DNA from: Allium sativum
Lineage: Eukaryota > Streptophyta > Magnoliopsida > Asparagales > Amaryllidaceae
Direction: 5' to 3'
Assembly (NCBI GenBank): GCA_030737875.1
Contig: CM060926.1
Location: 320,328,922 to 320,392,921, forward strand
Length of the DNA: 64,000 nt
The position numbers and the translations under genes were made by a program. The notes under the pieces were generated by a model. The model saw only the letters and a program-made list of their open reading frames with translations. It was not told where the DNA came from and did not search any database. Shown here piece after piece: positions 24,642 through 36,882 of the stretch (its first letter is position 1; every line of letters begins with the position of its first letter).

Positions 24642-26400
24642 TGTAACGGGTCGCATGGCCCACCCCTTAAAGGGCGTGGCTACACTTGGTAACCCTAGAC
24701 TCGCTTGTTTTACAGCCAACCTTTGGAATGTCCTAAACCAAGTATTTATTACTTAATAAGGGCGGGTCCTATGACATTTGTCTAAAACCAAGGAGTGAAC
24801 CTTAGGAATGGAACTAATCCTAACCACTTAATACCCAAATAGGGTAGGTCATCCACTTAACTCCTTCTTGAGGCAAACCTACTTCACACAAGTATTTATT
24901 ACACTAGACGTTTCACAATAAATCAGCGCCCTGTAGATGCTAGATTTGCTAGTCGGTTCCAAGCCGACTTCTACTAGAAGTAGGGCTTAACCTCGAGTCT
25001 TTGTGCATTTATTATAATGGTTCATGACATTATATATCCAAAATTAACCCAACTTATTGTACACGCTGGATATGTCAGTTGGTTTCGGGTAGGATTCTAC
25101 TATAAGTAGGGGTTAGCCTCGTGACAAGCGTCATTAATATTATTAAAAATACATTAATACTCACACACATACAAATTTCCTATGGGAATATTTTAAGTTC
25201 GAATTCCTAATTAAATGCATTTAATATGCATTTATAATACGTTCACTACATTAATTAAAATACATAAATAAGAGTGTAATTTATGGCGCATGTAAAGGAA
25301 ATGATCTAAGCATAGAAATGTCAATCCTAATCAAAAATCAAGGTTTATAAGATATATTTCCAAAGCTTTCTCAACATAACATATAATATTCATTTCGCAT
25401 ATAAAGCAATAATAGAAAAATAATAAACGCAAATAAAATAACTTGCAACCTAGGTTCTTAGGGTTATTTCAATAATAAAAGAAAAGGACGAGGCGTATTA
25501 TAACAACATATATATGTAATTTCCTTCTAGTACCGCTTCACCTTGATATAACATATTTACACAAAAACTAAGATTTTGGTAATATGTGACTTATTATATT
25601 AAAACCATATGTATTATAAAAGCGAGGACTTAAACATATATAAATTACAATCCCCAAATCCATGTACTTGTATAAACTAAGTTTCAATAAATCAAAAAGA
25701 AAGTAAATCATACTAAATGGTAAAATCACACAACACCCGAAAATCCAATCTTTTATTTCATCCATAATCCAAAACCCAAATTAACATATGATTGACTAGT
25801 TTCGATATTATTTAGAGATTTGGAGGATTTATATATATTTAATTTTCGTAAAAATCCCAAATCACTATAGGCATAATAATATAATATTACACTAACAATT
25901 ACAGAAAGTAGTAAACTTAGAACAATTCCCACTCACAGAATAACAAGAAGAAGGAGGAGAAAACTTTGTAGAACAAAACTTTAGATTGTATAGCCTAGAA
26001 AATGCATACTCCAAATATTCCTCCTAAATTATTATACATACATAAGAATCAAGTTAGAATCTTATATACATATAAATCTAATTTCAGATTCTATAAGGAA
26101 ATTAGAATAGAGGAGATAGAAAATAGTTCATATGGAAGAAGTTAACATGTCCTAATTCTGGAATATAGATAGAATGGAGGTGGAGTTCGGAAGAGAGTGT
26201 AGGGTTTAGAGAGGATGTTGTAGTCTTATTTACAGTTGTTGAAGTGTGTGTGAACCGTTGGATTCTAATTATAAAATCTCAATCGTTCGTATTAACAACT
26301 TATGTACAAAAACATATCGAAACCTAACCGCCATCCCAAAATTCTCTTAAGGGCGTTTGATACCTGCCAAGAAGGGTGGTCGACCCCCCTTAAAGAAAGG
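24642..26400 (-). mobile_element. LTR of a minus-strand retroelement (outer end uncertain)
   Basis: The inner end (plus strand TGTAACGGGTCG at 24642) is set by the neighbouring PBS. A minus-strand core promoter is likely near 26070-26085 (TATATGTATATAAG), followed downstream by a C/T-rich leader (CTCCTCCTTCTTCTTG, about 25950). Two similar ~120-bp blocks near 24935-25000 and 25065-25125 share GTCGGTT...TTCTACTA(G/T)AAGTAGGG(C/G)TTA(A/G)CCTCG. The outer LTR end was not located; 26400 is a guess near a G-run (TTTAAGGGGGG on the minus strand). Confidence 0.45.
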
Positions 26401-26709
26401 GCATGGAGAATTTATTTCACGTAGAAGTTGGTTTTATATTGATTCGTTACTGATACTCATTAATTATTTTCGTCTATTACAAACGTTGTCCCCATCTTAT
26501 ATGTTTATATATATATACACAAGTTCAAAATCCAAAAGGAATGTTCCATTATGTCATAGGTATTTATTTTAATTCCAGTTTTACGTTTACAGTTTGAGTT
26601 TCAAATGTTGTGTGTATATTATTTTTGTACACCTTGTTTTATTTAACTCTGTTTTCAATGAATAAAATATGAAAACGGACTGGAATCTCGCCACGAATAA
26701 AATGGTAAT

Positions 26710-27526
26710 TGTTAGCCCTCTTTTTGGCAAAAGCCACAACGGGTTAGATCGAAGCCCAAAATGCGCAGCCAGCCAAATTAGACAGATCACACTCTAGGAA
26801 GTCCAGTAGAAGCTTGGTACAAGGAAATCGCGTATTGGGCCAAGCTGCTTCTCAAACAAACCAATATCTCACTCCGAAAGACTCGCTCTCCCAGTCGACC
26901 TAGAGAAAGCTCTCATATAGGGCATATCGACCGAATATTTCGGATCTACATGGAAATATCCAGCTGAGCTGTTCAAATACTTAGCCTGACTTCCAACGAA
27001 GAAAAGGCGGTCAACCACATTTGGACAAATCTCTACTTTTGATACACCTCACTGTGGATGCCACGTAAGCCGCAACTTCCGAGGATACTGTTTATGAATA
27101 GTGGAATCAGTCTTCCAGCCGCTATTCTATAAAAGGAATGGACTCCACGCGTCCAGGACTTTCCAGAAAGGCCGGGCCACATCACAACAGCCCAAGTCGC
27201 CATCTCTACCTATAAATACCTCAAAGCTTAAAGAGGAAAGGGACCATTTTTTACTTCAACTTCTTCTTCTTCCAGAGGGACTTTATCTGAAAGAGAAAAA
27301 TATTCGTCTTCTCTCTTTTTTTCAAATAGAAAAACCATTGTACTTGAAATCTAAAGCAGAAATAATATATAAAGTGGACGTAGGCATAGTCTTTGCTGAA
27401 CCACTATAAAAGTCTGTGTGTTTTCCCTAGTTTCTTTACTTTTTCTGTATATTCTAATCAGTATTCGTGTGCTCTTCACACGATTGGGGGTTGAACGTCA
27501 TTAGTGACCAACTTTTGACGTCAACA
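26710..27526 (+). repeat. 5' LTR of the gag-only Tat element
   Basis: 817 bp, TGTTAG...TCAACA. TATA box TATAAATA at 27211-27218; the sequence after it (CTTCAACTTCTTCTTCTTCC) is a typical pyrimidine-rich leader. Confidence 0.92.
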
Positions 27527-27527
27527 C

Positions 27528-27546
27528 TTTGGCGTGCCAGGTAGGG
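27528..27546 (+). other. PBS region of the gag-only Tat element
   Basis: Just inside the 5' LTR the sequence reads TTTGGCGTGCCAGGTAGGGG. This is the TTTGG(C/T)G(C/T)GCCAGGTAGGGG leader characteristic of Tat-lineage plant Ty3 elements such as RIRE2, as I know them. Confidence 0.75.
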
Positions 27547-27565
27547 GAAAAGCTTGCCTTAGTCC

Positions 27566-29636
27566 ATGGCGAATAAACGAAAGAAAGTTACAACATCCTC
27601 TCGTCCTGCAAACACCAATGCAGCCGATACTAATGCTACAGAAGCGAGCCACGAAGTTTCCTCTCATGAAGATATGTCTCGATTTCTTACCCGGGACTAC
27701 ATGAATAAAATTATGGTCGAGTTCAGAAACCATATGACGTCTCAGGGTAAACTCCTCGAACAACAGCAGCAGTTGATGGATCACCTTCTCGGTCGACTGG
27801 AGACAAGACTAAATGCTTCAACATCAATTCCTCCACCGATCGACACTGGGGCAACAACTGATCTTCGGTCTACACAGAATCAGGCCACTGATCAGGCTGC
27901 ACCTTTATTTCAGCCTGGTTTGGTCCCACCAACCAATCCATCATAGCCAGGAGTATCACCTCCGACGACCAGCGCAGCAGCAGCAGCAGAACCGCAGGAG
28001 GCTCACGATCAAGATCTAGATCGATCAAACACTTTGCCTCCACTCTTAGAAACAGCTCAACTTATCGAACCAGTCGAGCGACCACTGGTCCATCCGAACC
28101 AACGCCATTCCCATTACAACCCAGAATCTTACCGTAGACCAGTCTAACCACTCTTCCTCCTCAACGAAGAGCTGGTTGGGCCTTCCCTTCGAACCAGGGA
28201 GGCTACGCCACCGTACTGTCCTTACTGTGGCAGAAGAAAATGCTACTGTAGACCCTTCTAACCTCGCTCCTACCGGGGGCAACCCCGAGCCCCGAACATT
28301 ACATGCTATGCTGGATCAGCCCAGGCCCTATGTTATAGGTACGGCTCAACCCAATACTCATCAGGTTCAAGAGGGCACACTCTCCCCAGAACCACCTACC
28401 ATGGCTCACCTTCCCTCGCACCTTCACTCAACTCTCGGAAAAAGGGTCCAACAGACAGCCGCCCTTCCGAGCATGCTTTTGCCAGATCCTCGCACCAAAG
28501 TTCTTCCAGATGCTGAACTAAATTTATGGCAACAACTCCTTGGAGATGGAAGCCAGCTTGCAAGCATATCCGATGCTTTACTCGAGGCATTTACACGCAG
28601 CAGGACATAGATAACGTCAATCACAGCCCATTTTCCAGGGAAATCAGAAATTCCCAAAATCCTCCGGACTTCAAGTTCCCAACTATCGAACCATACAATG
28701 GTTGCACTGATCCAACCATCCACCTCATGCAATACATGCGACACATGGATGTGCTTGGTGCATCGACCAACGTCGTGGCAAAGTGCTTCCCGCTCTTCCT
28801 CGCAGACATAATTGGAATGTGGTTTCGATAGTTAACGACGGAGTCAATCAGCAGTTGGAACACACTGGTCACCCGCTTCATCGAGCAATTCAGGGTACAT
28901 ATCTCCTGACAAAAAGTGTTATGTTCTTATCCACCAACAAGCAGCGATCAGGGGAGACGCTCAGATCCTTCCTTGAAAGGTTCAGCACGGCAGTAGCGTC
29001 AGTCGATCGGCCCGAGCCATCGATGGTACTTATGGCCTCCATTGCGGGAGTTCAGAACCGATCAGAATTATCAATCTCCTTAACCAGAGATCCCCCAAGG
29101 ATATAGATGATTTCTATTCCAAGGCCGAGCGATTCCTCCGACAAGAAGATGCCTGCATTGAGATAGAGAGCCTAGAGGTCTTAGTCGCCAAGCAACAAGG
29201 TCCATCCAAAAGTAACGGCCAGAATAAAGGAAGAGGAAAGGCCCTGGAAAAGAGCGAGCGTCACGTGCGACCTCGAATCGAAAGTAAGTACGATCAGTAC
29301 ACCGAACTCAATTCCTCTCTCCTCGATATCTGCCTTGACATACGAGGGTCCCTGCCCACTCCGAGACATCCTCGACAAGAGCTGACACAGATGAAGCTTG
29401 ATTCTGGCAAACATTGCATATTCCACAATGTAGCCGGACATAGTACCAATGAATGCCGGCATTTGCGCGATCTCATCGAGGATCGAGTCAAAAAGGGGGA
29501 GCTACCTGAATATGTCAAGAATCGCGCCCCGGCCTTGCCATCGCGATCTTCTTCCCAAGCTCCTCAGGTCGATCCACGAGCTCCTAGAAATGGAAAGAAC
29601 CCTGAGACCAGCACTCGCGGCATTATCATTAATTAG
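27566..29636 (+). pseudogene. Broken gag of the Tat-type element
   Basis: The gag starts with MANKRKKVTTSSRPANTN 22 bases after the PBS leader. The first frame stops at 27944 and can be read on to about 28260 through a further stop. The matrix/capsid part continues from about 28526 (FSREIRNSQNPPDFKFP, then IEPYNGCTDPTIHLMQYMRHM), shifts frame near 28800 (FLSTNKQRSGETLRSFLERF) and again near 29100. The last frame holds a nucleocapsid knuckle C-x2-H-x4-H-x4-C (CIFHNVAGHSTNEC), followed by LRDLIEDRVKKGELPEYVK and a stop at 29636. This order matches Retrotrans_gag plus the Tat-type knuckle. At least two stops and two to three frameshifts make it non-functional. Confidence 0.85.
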
Positions 29637-30500
29637 ATCTTTTTTCATCTAATGTGCTTATTTCAATAAAAAGGACACCTTGATGTACACATGTACGGGG
29701 TTAGGATTTAGCTCATAGGCATGCTCTGGAATCAACCGATGACCTCTTAGAATTTCTTTTCTCTGTAACAATTATTTAGCAGCTATGATTTTTTTTTTTT
29801 TTGCAAATATGGATAATGTTTGGGAAACTCTAAAGTCGAGTATGGATAATGCTTGCCCCCTCCCCTCCTTTAACGTGGTCAGATTGAAAGCCTACCACCA
29901 CTTCTAAACACCTGCTTCCCTAGTTGAGTGTGGTATATTTCCTTAAGACGAGTATGGATGATACGCGCCCCTTCTTTTTCTATACCATGAGTGTTTACTG
30001 CTCGCTGACACATTAATCTAACATGAGTCGAGCATGAAAAACACTTGCCCTAATCTGAGTATGCTTAATGCTCGCCACCAAGCCGAGTATGGTTAATGTT
30101 CGTCACTAAGCCGAGTATGGTTAATGCTCGCCACTAAGTCGAGTATGGTCAATGCTCGCCACTAAGCCGAGTATGGTTGATACTCGCCACCCCTCAAAGC
30201 CAAGTGAAATAAAATGCTCGACCCATCGGCCTTCTCCAAGCCGAGAACGGTTTATTTTTTGTCTATACAGGAATAATCTCATAAAGACGATAATCATCTC
30301 GGCCTGAATACGGTTCCCAATGGTTGTTGGTTTTCCTGACTTAATACAACCAAATTCGGTTGTCGGTTTTTCTAGCCTTAATACAATCATCAGAATCATC
30401 GGGTTTCTGGCCTTAATATGGTCTGGTGCGACCATGACAACTCGAATGATTGTGCTTCGATTCATACTTCATAACACACCTCCCTCTGTCGAAGAAGATG
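29637..30500. other. Non-coding 3' internal region of the gag-only element
   Basis: Between gag and the PPT, where pol would lie, there is only repeat-derived non-coding sequence. GAGTATGG...GCTCGCC words occur from about 29850 onward and form a regular tandem array at 30050-30190. Confidence 0.7.
30050..30190. repeat. ~29-bp tandem repeat, ~5 copies
   Basis: Units of CCGAGTATGGTTAATGCTCG followed by CCACTAAG repeat at 29-bp spacing. Looser copies precede them from about 29850. The array lies in the space from which pol is missing. Confidence 0.85.
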
Positions 30501-30502
30501 CA

Positions 30503-30517
30503 TTTTGAGGGGCAAAA
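30503..30517 (+). other. Polypurine tract of the gag-only element
   Basis: TTTTGAGGGGCAAAA immediately precedes the TG of the 3' LTR, the position and composition expected for the plus-strand primer. Confidence 0.75.
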
Positions 30518-31333
30518 TGTTAGCCCTCTTTTTGGCAAAAGCCGCAACAGGTCAGATCGAAGCCCAAAATGGGCAGCCAGCCAAATTAGACAGATCGCAC
30601 TCCAGGAAGTCCAACAGAAGCTTGGTATAAGGAAATCATGCATTAGGCCAAGCCGCTTCTCAAACAAACCAATATCTCACTCCGGAAGACTCGCTCTCCC
30701 AGTTGATCGAGAGAACCGCTCTAATATAAGGCATATCGTTCGAATATTTCGAATCTACATGGAAATATCCAGTTGATCTGTTCAAATACTTGCCCAACTT
30801 TCAAGGAAGAAAAGGCAGTCAACCACATCTGGACAAAGCTCTACTTTGATACACCTCATTGTGGATGCCACGTAAGCCGCAACTTCCAAGGATACTGTTT
30901 ATGAATAGTGGAATAATTCTTCCAACTGCTATTCTATCCAAGGAATGGACTCCACGCGTTCAGGATTTTCCAGAAAGGTCGGGCCACGTCACAACAACCT
31001 AAGTCGCCATCTCCACCTATAAATACCTCAAAGCTTAAAGAGGAAAGGGACCATTTTTTACTTCAACTTCTTCTTCTTCCAAAGGGACTTTATCTGAAAG
31101 AGAAAAATATTCGTCTTCTCTCTTTTTTTCAAATAGAAAAACCATTGTACTTGTAATCTAAAGCAGAAATAATATATAAAGTGGACGTAGGCATAGTCTT
31201 TGCCGAACCACTATAAAAGTCTGTGTGTTTTCCCCGTTTTATTTACTTTTTCTGTATTTTCTAATCAGTATTCGTGTGCTCTTCACACGATTGGGGGTTG
31301 AATGTCACTAGTGACCAACTTTTGATGTCAACA
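30518..31333 (+). repeat. 3' LTR of the gag-only Tat element
   Basis: 816 bp, collinear with the 5' LTR; TATAAATA at 31018-31025. Dozens of substitutions distinguish the two copies. Confidence 0.92.
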
Positions 31334-31338
31334 GTAAT

Positions 31339-34300
31339 ATTTATTTCTATTTTCAATTATTAAATATTAAATATTCATATTTTCAGCTTATTAGTATTTT
31401 ACTAATTTTTATTATTTATTATTAATTTAATTACCTATCTCTATTTAGGGTATATTTTGCGTAGTGCTACATCCAAGATGATCGTTAGGATTTATGCTTA
31501 TTTGTTTGATTTAGTTATTTTAATTTTGAAATTTTACTAAAGATAACTGATTTTAATCGTCTTACAATTCCGTCAAGAGTGACAGAACCATGGTGCAAGG
31601 TGCAAGTACCATCATCGGAGAGTGAGTGGACGGACTTATACGTATTTGGTCGTCCTAACGTTGTCGTCTAAAGAGACAGTGGAGGAGTGCATGCATGAGT
31701 CCGCTCATCAGAGAGTGAGTGAATGAGCTTGTATGGATTCAAATGTTTTGTCCTACAACAAGAAAATAAGGTCAGAGTGCAAGGAGTAAGTCACTCCGCT
31801 GGAAAGTGAGTAAATAAGCTTATTTGCCATATAATCCCCTTGCCAAAGTGTGGGCGGATTGGTCTTAACAAGGACCGATCGAGGAAAGGGTGGATTCTCC
31901 AATGAGAGAGTGAGTTGATGGTCTGCTCCATCGTTGTGTACCCTTGCCAGAGGGAACACGGATCAGACTTGGAAACTTGAAGTGGATGAGGAACGGTCCG
32001 AAGAGATCAAGTTCTAGATTGAAAGATGAACGGTCTGACGAGACCATCCCCGAAGAGGACGAAACTATATAAAATAACCTGAATGCCTTGCAATAAAAGA
32101 TGGAAAGATAAGTTGTGGGTGAATAGGAGATGAATTGGATTCAAGAAATGATGTCTTCAGATGATTGGTCAAGATTCAGAAAACTAGAGAACTTAATTTT
32201 GATTGGATTAGTCAAAAAGTTGGATTTAAATAGTCGTGTAGAGCTCAACTATTAGAGATTGATTGCCGAGTATTGGAAGTAATTCTTTAGATATACATGT
32301 CTTACCTTTGAAAGGAGAAATTTTGGGGCAATTATTAATTCTCTTTTGGACCAAGATAGTTCCAGTTGGACTTAGAAGATTGAAACGAAATTGGAATGAC
32401 TTGAAACTTGACAAGTAGAAAAGGACTTAGGAAAATTTCAGTTAGATTGGACTAAGGAGCTAAACTTGGGTCTGAGTTATCTAGATAGGCCGGGTCCGAC
32501 CTATAATTATCCACAAGATCACTTCCAAAAATTCACATTCCCTTCGTACTACTTCATTGACTCACACTTAAGTGATGCTTCAAGGATTTGGCAAGTTATC
32601 CTTATGGATTAAAGAGAAGTTTTTGATCGAAGGATGATCAAAATAATATAACAGGAATCAACTCAGAGATGATGGAGAAGAGGATCAAATGACATAGTTG
32701 GTAGATAGGACGGAAAAAAAGAAGATAACTTGTGCAAATTTCACTAAGGGATATAACTCGAGGTCGACCAATGTGCCTAGGTTGACATAAACTATCCTTG
32801 TAACTTAGCTTGGCTTGAGTTTCCCATTGCGAATTCATGTTATCTCCAAAGTCTGGTTGTTACTGAGCCTATGACACTCCATGCTTTTCAATTCTCTATA
32901 AATGCCGACATCTTTCAATTGAAAAGGGAGTTTTTTGGGGACAATTTCTTTGTGCAGCTAAAGCGTTTAATGATTCTATAGCGGTGAAAGTACAAAAAAC
33001 GTAGTTGGGATAAAACGGGGAAATAACAAGAATATAGTGATGATGCAAATATGTTCGTTAAATGTAAAATCAAATATTCAAAAATAATTAATTAATTATC
33101 ATTCTCACATCATGTGTGTTGAAAAAACTAATATTAATTAATTTTATATAACAAAATCAATAAATAATGTGGCTATGCACGTTAAATTTGACGACTAATA
33201 TTGGACTTCTATGTCTTAAAATTAACTTTTTGCACTAACTTTATTGATTTATTTTATAAGCTAACTAGTTCAAATTAGCTTTTGTATAATAATATTGCTA
33301 AAACGGGTGTGTAACGGACTTGCACACTCAACGGTAAATAGCAAGACTTAATGCGGTTCTACCATTCATCACTATTGAATGGAAACAGTGTAGCGGTTGA
33401 ACAGTGCTACATAATATAACGAGGATTTTGTGAGACTTTAACGTGACTTTTAAGTGCATAAATCTCTCATAACTCTATCGTTAGAATTTATTTGTTTCAT
33501 TTATCTTCCAAACTTATTCTAACATTAACTGCAAATTAGATATAGGGGATGCTAATTGTAATTCAAAGAGATAACAACTGATACAAATAGACTGAAGTGA
33601 ACGTAGATCAGAACTGTTGTACCACTATGAATATTTTGTAAGTTCTTTTCTACCATCGGCTTTTTGTTTTTGATTTTAATTCGAATTTGAGCTTTCATCT
33701 AAATTTCTAGTGTTTACCTATTTTTTGCGTTATTGTTATTTATGCACAAATTTCGGTAACAAATAATAAAGCAACATTTTCTTTGGCAAGTTGAGAATGG
33801 ATGGTATAAATAAATGATCGTTAAAGGTGTAGGTTAGTCCTGGCTGCTAAGGACCATTGAGTGAAAAAGAAAAGAATGAAATAAAAGCAAAGGCAACTAG
33901 AAAAGGAGGATACATTACAGGCGGCAGACCACCTAACATAACATCCGTGACCATTTGTAAACCTAATTTGGTTGGTGTTCGGTCACGTTACATGCATGTT
34001 AGCATATAATAGATGTCTTCAGAATCCATTTGTCGGGGGTTGGGCTTGGCCGTCGATCTTTCTGCTTTGATACGTACTCCAAAATTGAACGCAGGTTTTT
34101 TTTTAATGATAAGAGAATTGCTTTTGTATTAAATACAAACAAACAAGAGAATTTCTTCTATCAACAATTAATTAACGGTTGCGTGACCTTATATCATCGG
34201 TACATGATATTGTTCTGAATTGAAAGATTAATTCTTAATTATATTAGTACTTCAATTTTACGTTTAACGACAAATGATACTGGTTTAGAATAGTTTCACT

Positions 34301-34982
34301 TGTTTTTTTTTTTTGTTTTTTTTTTTAACAACTAGTGGTTAAAAAGGTATTGATTCACGTGTGCACCTGGTTTGCCTATAAACTGTGCATTGATAAAAGT
34401 AGATGCTACGGTTAGATACAATATCGTTTCACGTGTTTGCATGTTTTAGAGGTTGATTTGTAGTTAATGATCCAAATTTGTGCCTCTTGGTTGTACTGTA
34501 CATGGTCCTGAAAAACTTTAAACCAACTACTTAGTAGTTTCAGTATTTTTAAAAGCATAAATGCTACTATGTCAACAATTTTTTTTTTTGGTCAAATTCT
34601 ACATCAAGATGAATTTAGCAAGGACCACGCGTTTAAATAATTTTAATAGTAAAGCGACAAAAATTATCATCTTTCATTAATTTCCTACTCTCCTTTCAAT
34701 TCTCTTTGAAAAAAATATTTTCCAGTTGCTACAATTATAAATAAAAGAAATAAACCAAAGTCAGACACAAATGTTATCTTTAATATAAGGATTACAAGGG
34801 CATTTGTGCGATTATACATACCGGTACAGCATAATAAGTCAACACCGAATGTGTATATATTGCAATGTACAAGAAAATGAACGTATCGAATCAGTTTTAC
34901 TTTCTTACTCACCCAAGCGTGAATCCGTGCTACGTATACGGTTCCGCAATATAGTTTTGATAGTATATTTTCTGAATTTTAA
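31339..34982. other. Unassigned intergenic DNA
   Basis: No coding feature was recognised. The left edge is the continuation of the DNA into which the Tat element inserted. It contains a degenerate repeat (31590-31935), a TATAAAT-like box near 32896, a T-rich stretch near 34300-34326, and a segment at 34785-34860 that resembles 52205-52280. Confidence 0.35.
31590..31935. repeat. Degenerate ~90-100-bp repeat, ~4 units
   Basis: The word (G/A)GA(G/A)AGTGAGT(G/A)(G/A)A, usually followed by TGAGCTT, recurs near 31616, 31711, 31801 and 31906. It is preceded by CA/CT(C)CGCT-like text. Units are heavily diverged. Confidence 0.4.
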
Positions 34983-35295
34983 GATGTGTTTGGTTTACAT
35001 CTTTTAATCTTGGTTTTCGCATATACAAAAGCACCGACGATGCACACATACCGTAAAAAATGATCGTTTTATAAAACGAAGTTAACACACAAAATCAAAA
35101 ACAACTTTTTATTATTTTCCATATTTAAAAAAAAAAAACAAGGACGATAACAAATTCTTCTATCCATCATTCCGCGGTCCCCTCTGTTACTCCCTTCGCC
35201 TTCGATTCGTCATCTCCGCTATACTTCAAATCTTTCCAACTTATAATTAACGCTGAAAACTAAGAACTCAAAACACAAAATAAGCCAAACACAAC
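34983..35295. mobile_element. Probable Tourist-like MITE
   Basis: About 313 bp with imperfect terminal inverted repeats. The left end reads GATGTGTTTGGTTTA...TTTTAATCTTGGTTTTCGC. The right end on the minus strand reads GTTGTGTTTGGCTTA...TTGAGTTCTTAGTTTTCAGC. The TGTGTTTGG core is common in plant PIF/Harbinger (Tourist) ends. The flanks are TAA on the left and CAA on the right, so the expected TAA/TTA duplication is only approximate. Confidence 0.5.
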
Positions 35296-35892
35296 CAACC
35301 AAGAATTCTAATTATTTCGATTAGTTTTTTCTTGAACACAACCAACCAATGATTTTTGGTGAATTTTTCTTGAATAATCTAAAATAATATATGTAGAATA
35401 TTTAATATGTGGTATACACACATGAAAATCATATGATCAAATACAAAGGTATTCAACTTTATTTATAATTGATTTTAATAATCAATAGTGAATTTTGTGG
35501 CACACATAATTATAAAACCATTCACTTGTTGTAAGAAAAATAAAGAGAACTATGTCCCCAATCCTAAAAACATTAAACTAAACTTTAAATTAGACATCAA
35601 AATAGAAAACCATAACAGAAGCTATAAATTAAACATCAAATTAGCTTTAAAAAGAAATAATAAAATAATCTAACTTTTTCATCAAGCTCGATTGAATCAG
35701 TATTATAAGTTTTTTGGAGTTCTTCAGATTATTTTTCCGTAAAATAATTTTAATAATGAAAGAATGAGGTTGGAAAACAATCACCACATAATACTAATAA
35801 AAGTCCTAAATAATTCAATATGAGCAGGACGTGAAACATTGTTCATGAATTCAATGAAAATCTAATTAAGTAATAAATTTTGAAGTGTTAAT

Positions 35893-36224
35893 TGTTAAGT
35901 ATATTTATGTAAATATCTGCGTCATAGGATAAGGATCTAGCTCATTCACATGATAAGGATCCAGCTGACTCATACACATATCACGCTGCGTCATAGGATA
36001 AGGATCCAGCTCATAATACTTTCCTCTTATATTATTTTCCCTTTATAACCTGTTATCGTTATATTGTTATTGCCTGTTTTAACCATTGGGTTTCAGCCCA
36101 TCTCATGTACTCCATCTATATAAAGCACTGTAATATATACATCGTGTAATCAATATTTCTCTATCAATAATATTACAAAATTGTATCTATTCTACAATCC
36201 CTCACACTATTAGAAAATGTATCA
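35893..36224 (+). repeat. 5' LTR of the copia element
   Basis: It begins TGTTAAGTA and ends ...AATGTATCA directly before the PBS (332 bp). The U3 part contains a duplicated word CTGCGTCATAGGATAAGGAT at 35917 and 35986 (69 bp apart) and a partial third copy at 35949, a possible enhancer-type repeat. A TATA box TATATAAA lies at about 36117. The left boundary could not be tested because the partner LTR is missing. Confidence 0.7.
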
Positions 36225-36236
36225 TGGTATCAGAGC
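36225..36236 (+). other. PBS of the copia element (initiator tRNA-Met)
   Basis: TGGTATCAGAGC, an exact match to the usual plant tRNA-iMet primer-binding site, abuts the LTR end. Confidence 0.9.
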
Positions 36237-36306
36237 TTCCCTAAATTAGGGATTGCTAATAATTGCTTTTTTTAGCGTCTACTGTTGGTAATAGAAAGCT
36301 GAAGCT

Positions 36307-36882
36307 ATGGAAAAAATAAAGTTTGGTAAAGGTCGTGGCCGTAGTGGTAATTTCACCGCAAATGTGAGTAGCAATAAGCAAGGTGTAGCACAAGAGGTTG
36401 TCGATGGTGATCGAACATATGTTCCTACATTGAGTGACGCACATTTCAATATCTTGATGACTACTCTCAATCAACACAAACTCCCATCCTCTACTCCAAA
36501 ATTGCATGGTAAGAAATTCTACGATGATCAATGGATCATCGACACTGGGGCCTCAAATCACATGTCTGGTAATATTGAATTGTTCACCCACTTGCATGAT
36601 ATACCTTCCTCTCCTGTTGGTTTACCAAATGGAAAAGTTACAAATGCTACTAAAGAAGACCAAATAAAACTAAATGAAAATTTGATCCTAGAAAATGTTT
36701 TATTTGTCCCTGCTCTTACTTGTAATTTGCTGTCTGTGTCTCAACTTTCGGAAAAGCAAAAGTTCATTATTTTATTCACTAACAAGCTATGTATTATACA
36801 GGACCACACTTTGAGGAACCTGATTGGAGCAGGCGTGCTGAGTAATGGAGTCTATATTTATCAACCAATACATAGTTTCTAA
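36307..36882 (+). pseudogene. Copia gag remnant fused to protease
   Basis: 191 codons. A short basic start (MEKIKFGKGRGRSGNF) is all that remains of gag; the capsid and zinc knuckle are missing. The aspartic protease follows, with WIIDTGASNHM at about residues 77-87 (DTGA codons 36541-36552) and a C-terminal LENVLFVPALTCNLLSVSQL block typical of copia. It ends at a TAA (36880) where the intact polyprotein would continue into the GAG-pre-integrase domain in the same frame. Confidence 0.85.

Larger units (their letters stand above)
26705..31338 (+). mobile_element. Complete gag-only (non-autonomous) Tat-type Ty3 element with TSD
   Basis: Two LTRs (26710-27526 and 30518-31333) bound a 2991-bp internal region, and the whole is flanked by a perfect duplication GTAAT (26705-26709 and 31334-31338). 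LTRs begin TGTTAGCCCTC and end ...GTCAACA. The internal region carries a PBS, a broken gag, a tandem-repeat region and a PPT, but no protease, integrase, reverse transcriptase or RNase H. It must have been moved by a related autonomous element. The LTRs differ at several percent of positions by eye, so it is not very recent. Confidence 0.92.

Noticed and set aside
26377..26400. Minus-strand TTTAAGGGGGG as a PPT closing the 24.6-kb LTR.
   Set aside because: No TG start follows, and a PPT there would conflict with the PBS on the other side of the same LTR unless elements were tandem.
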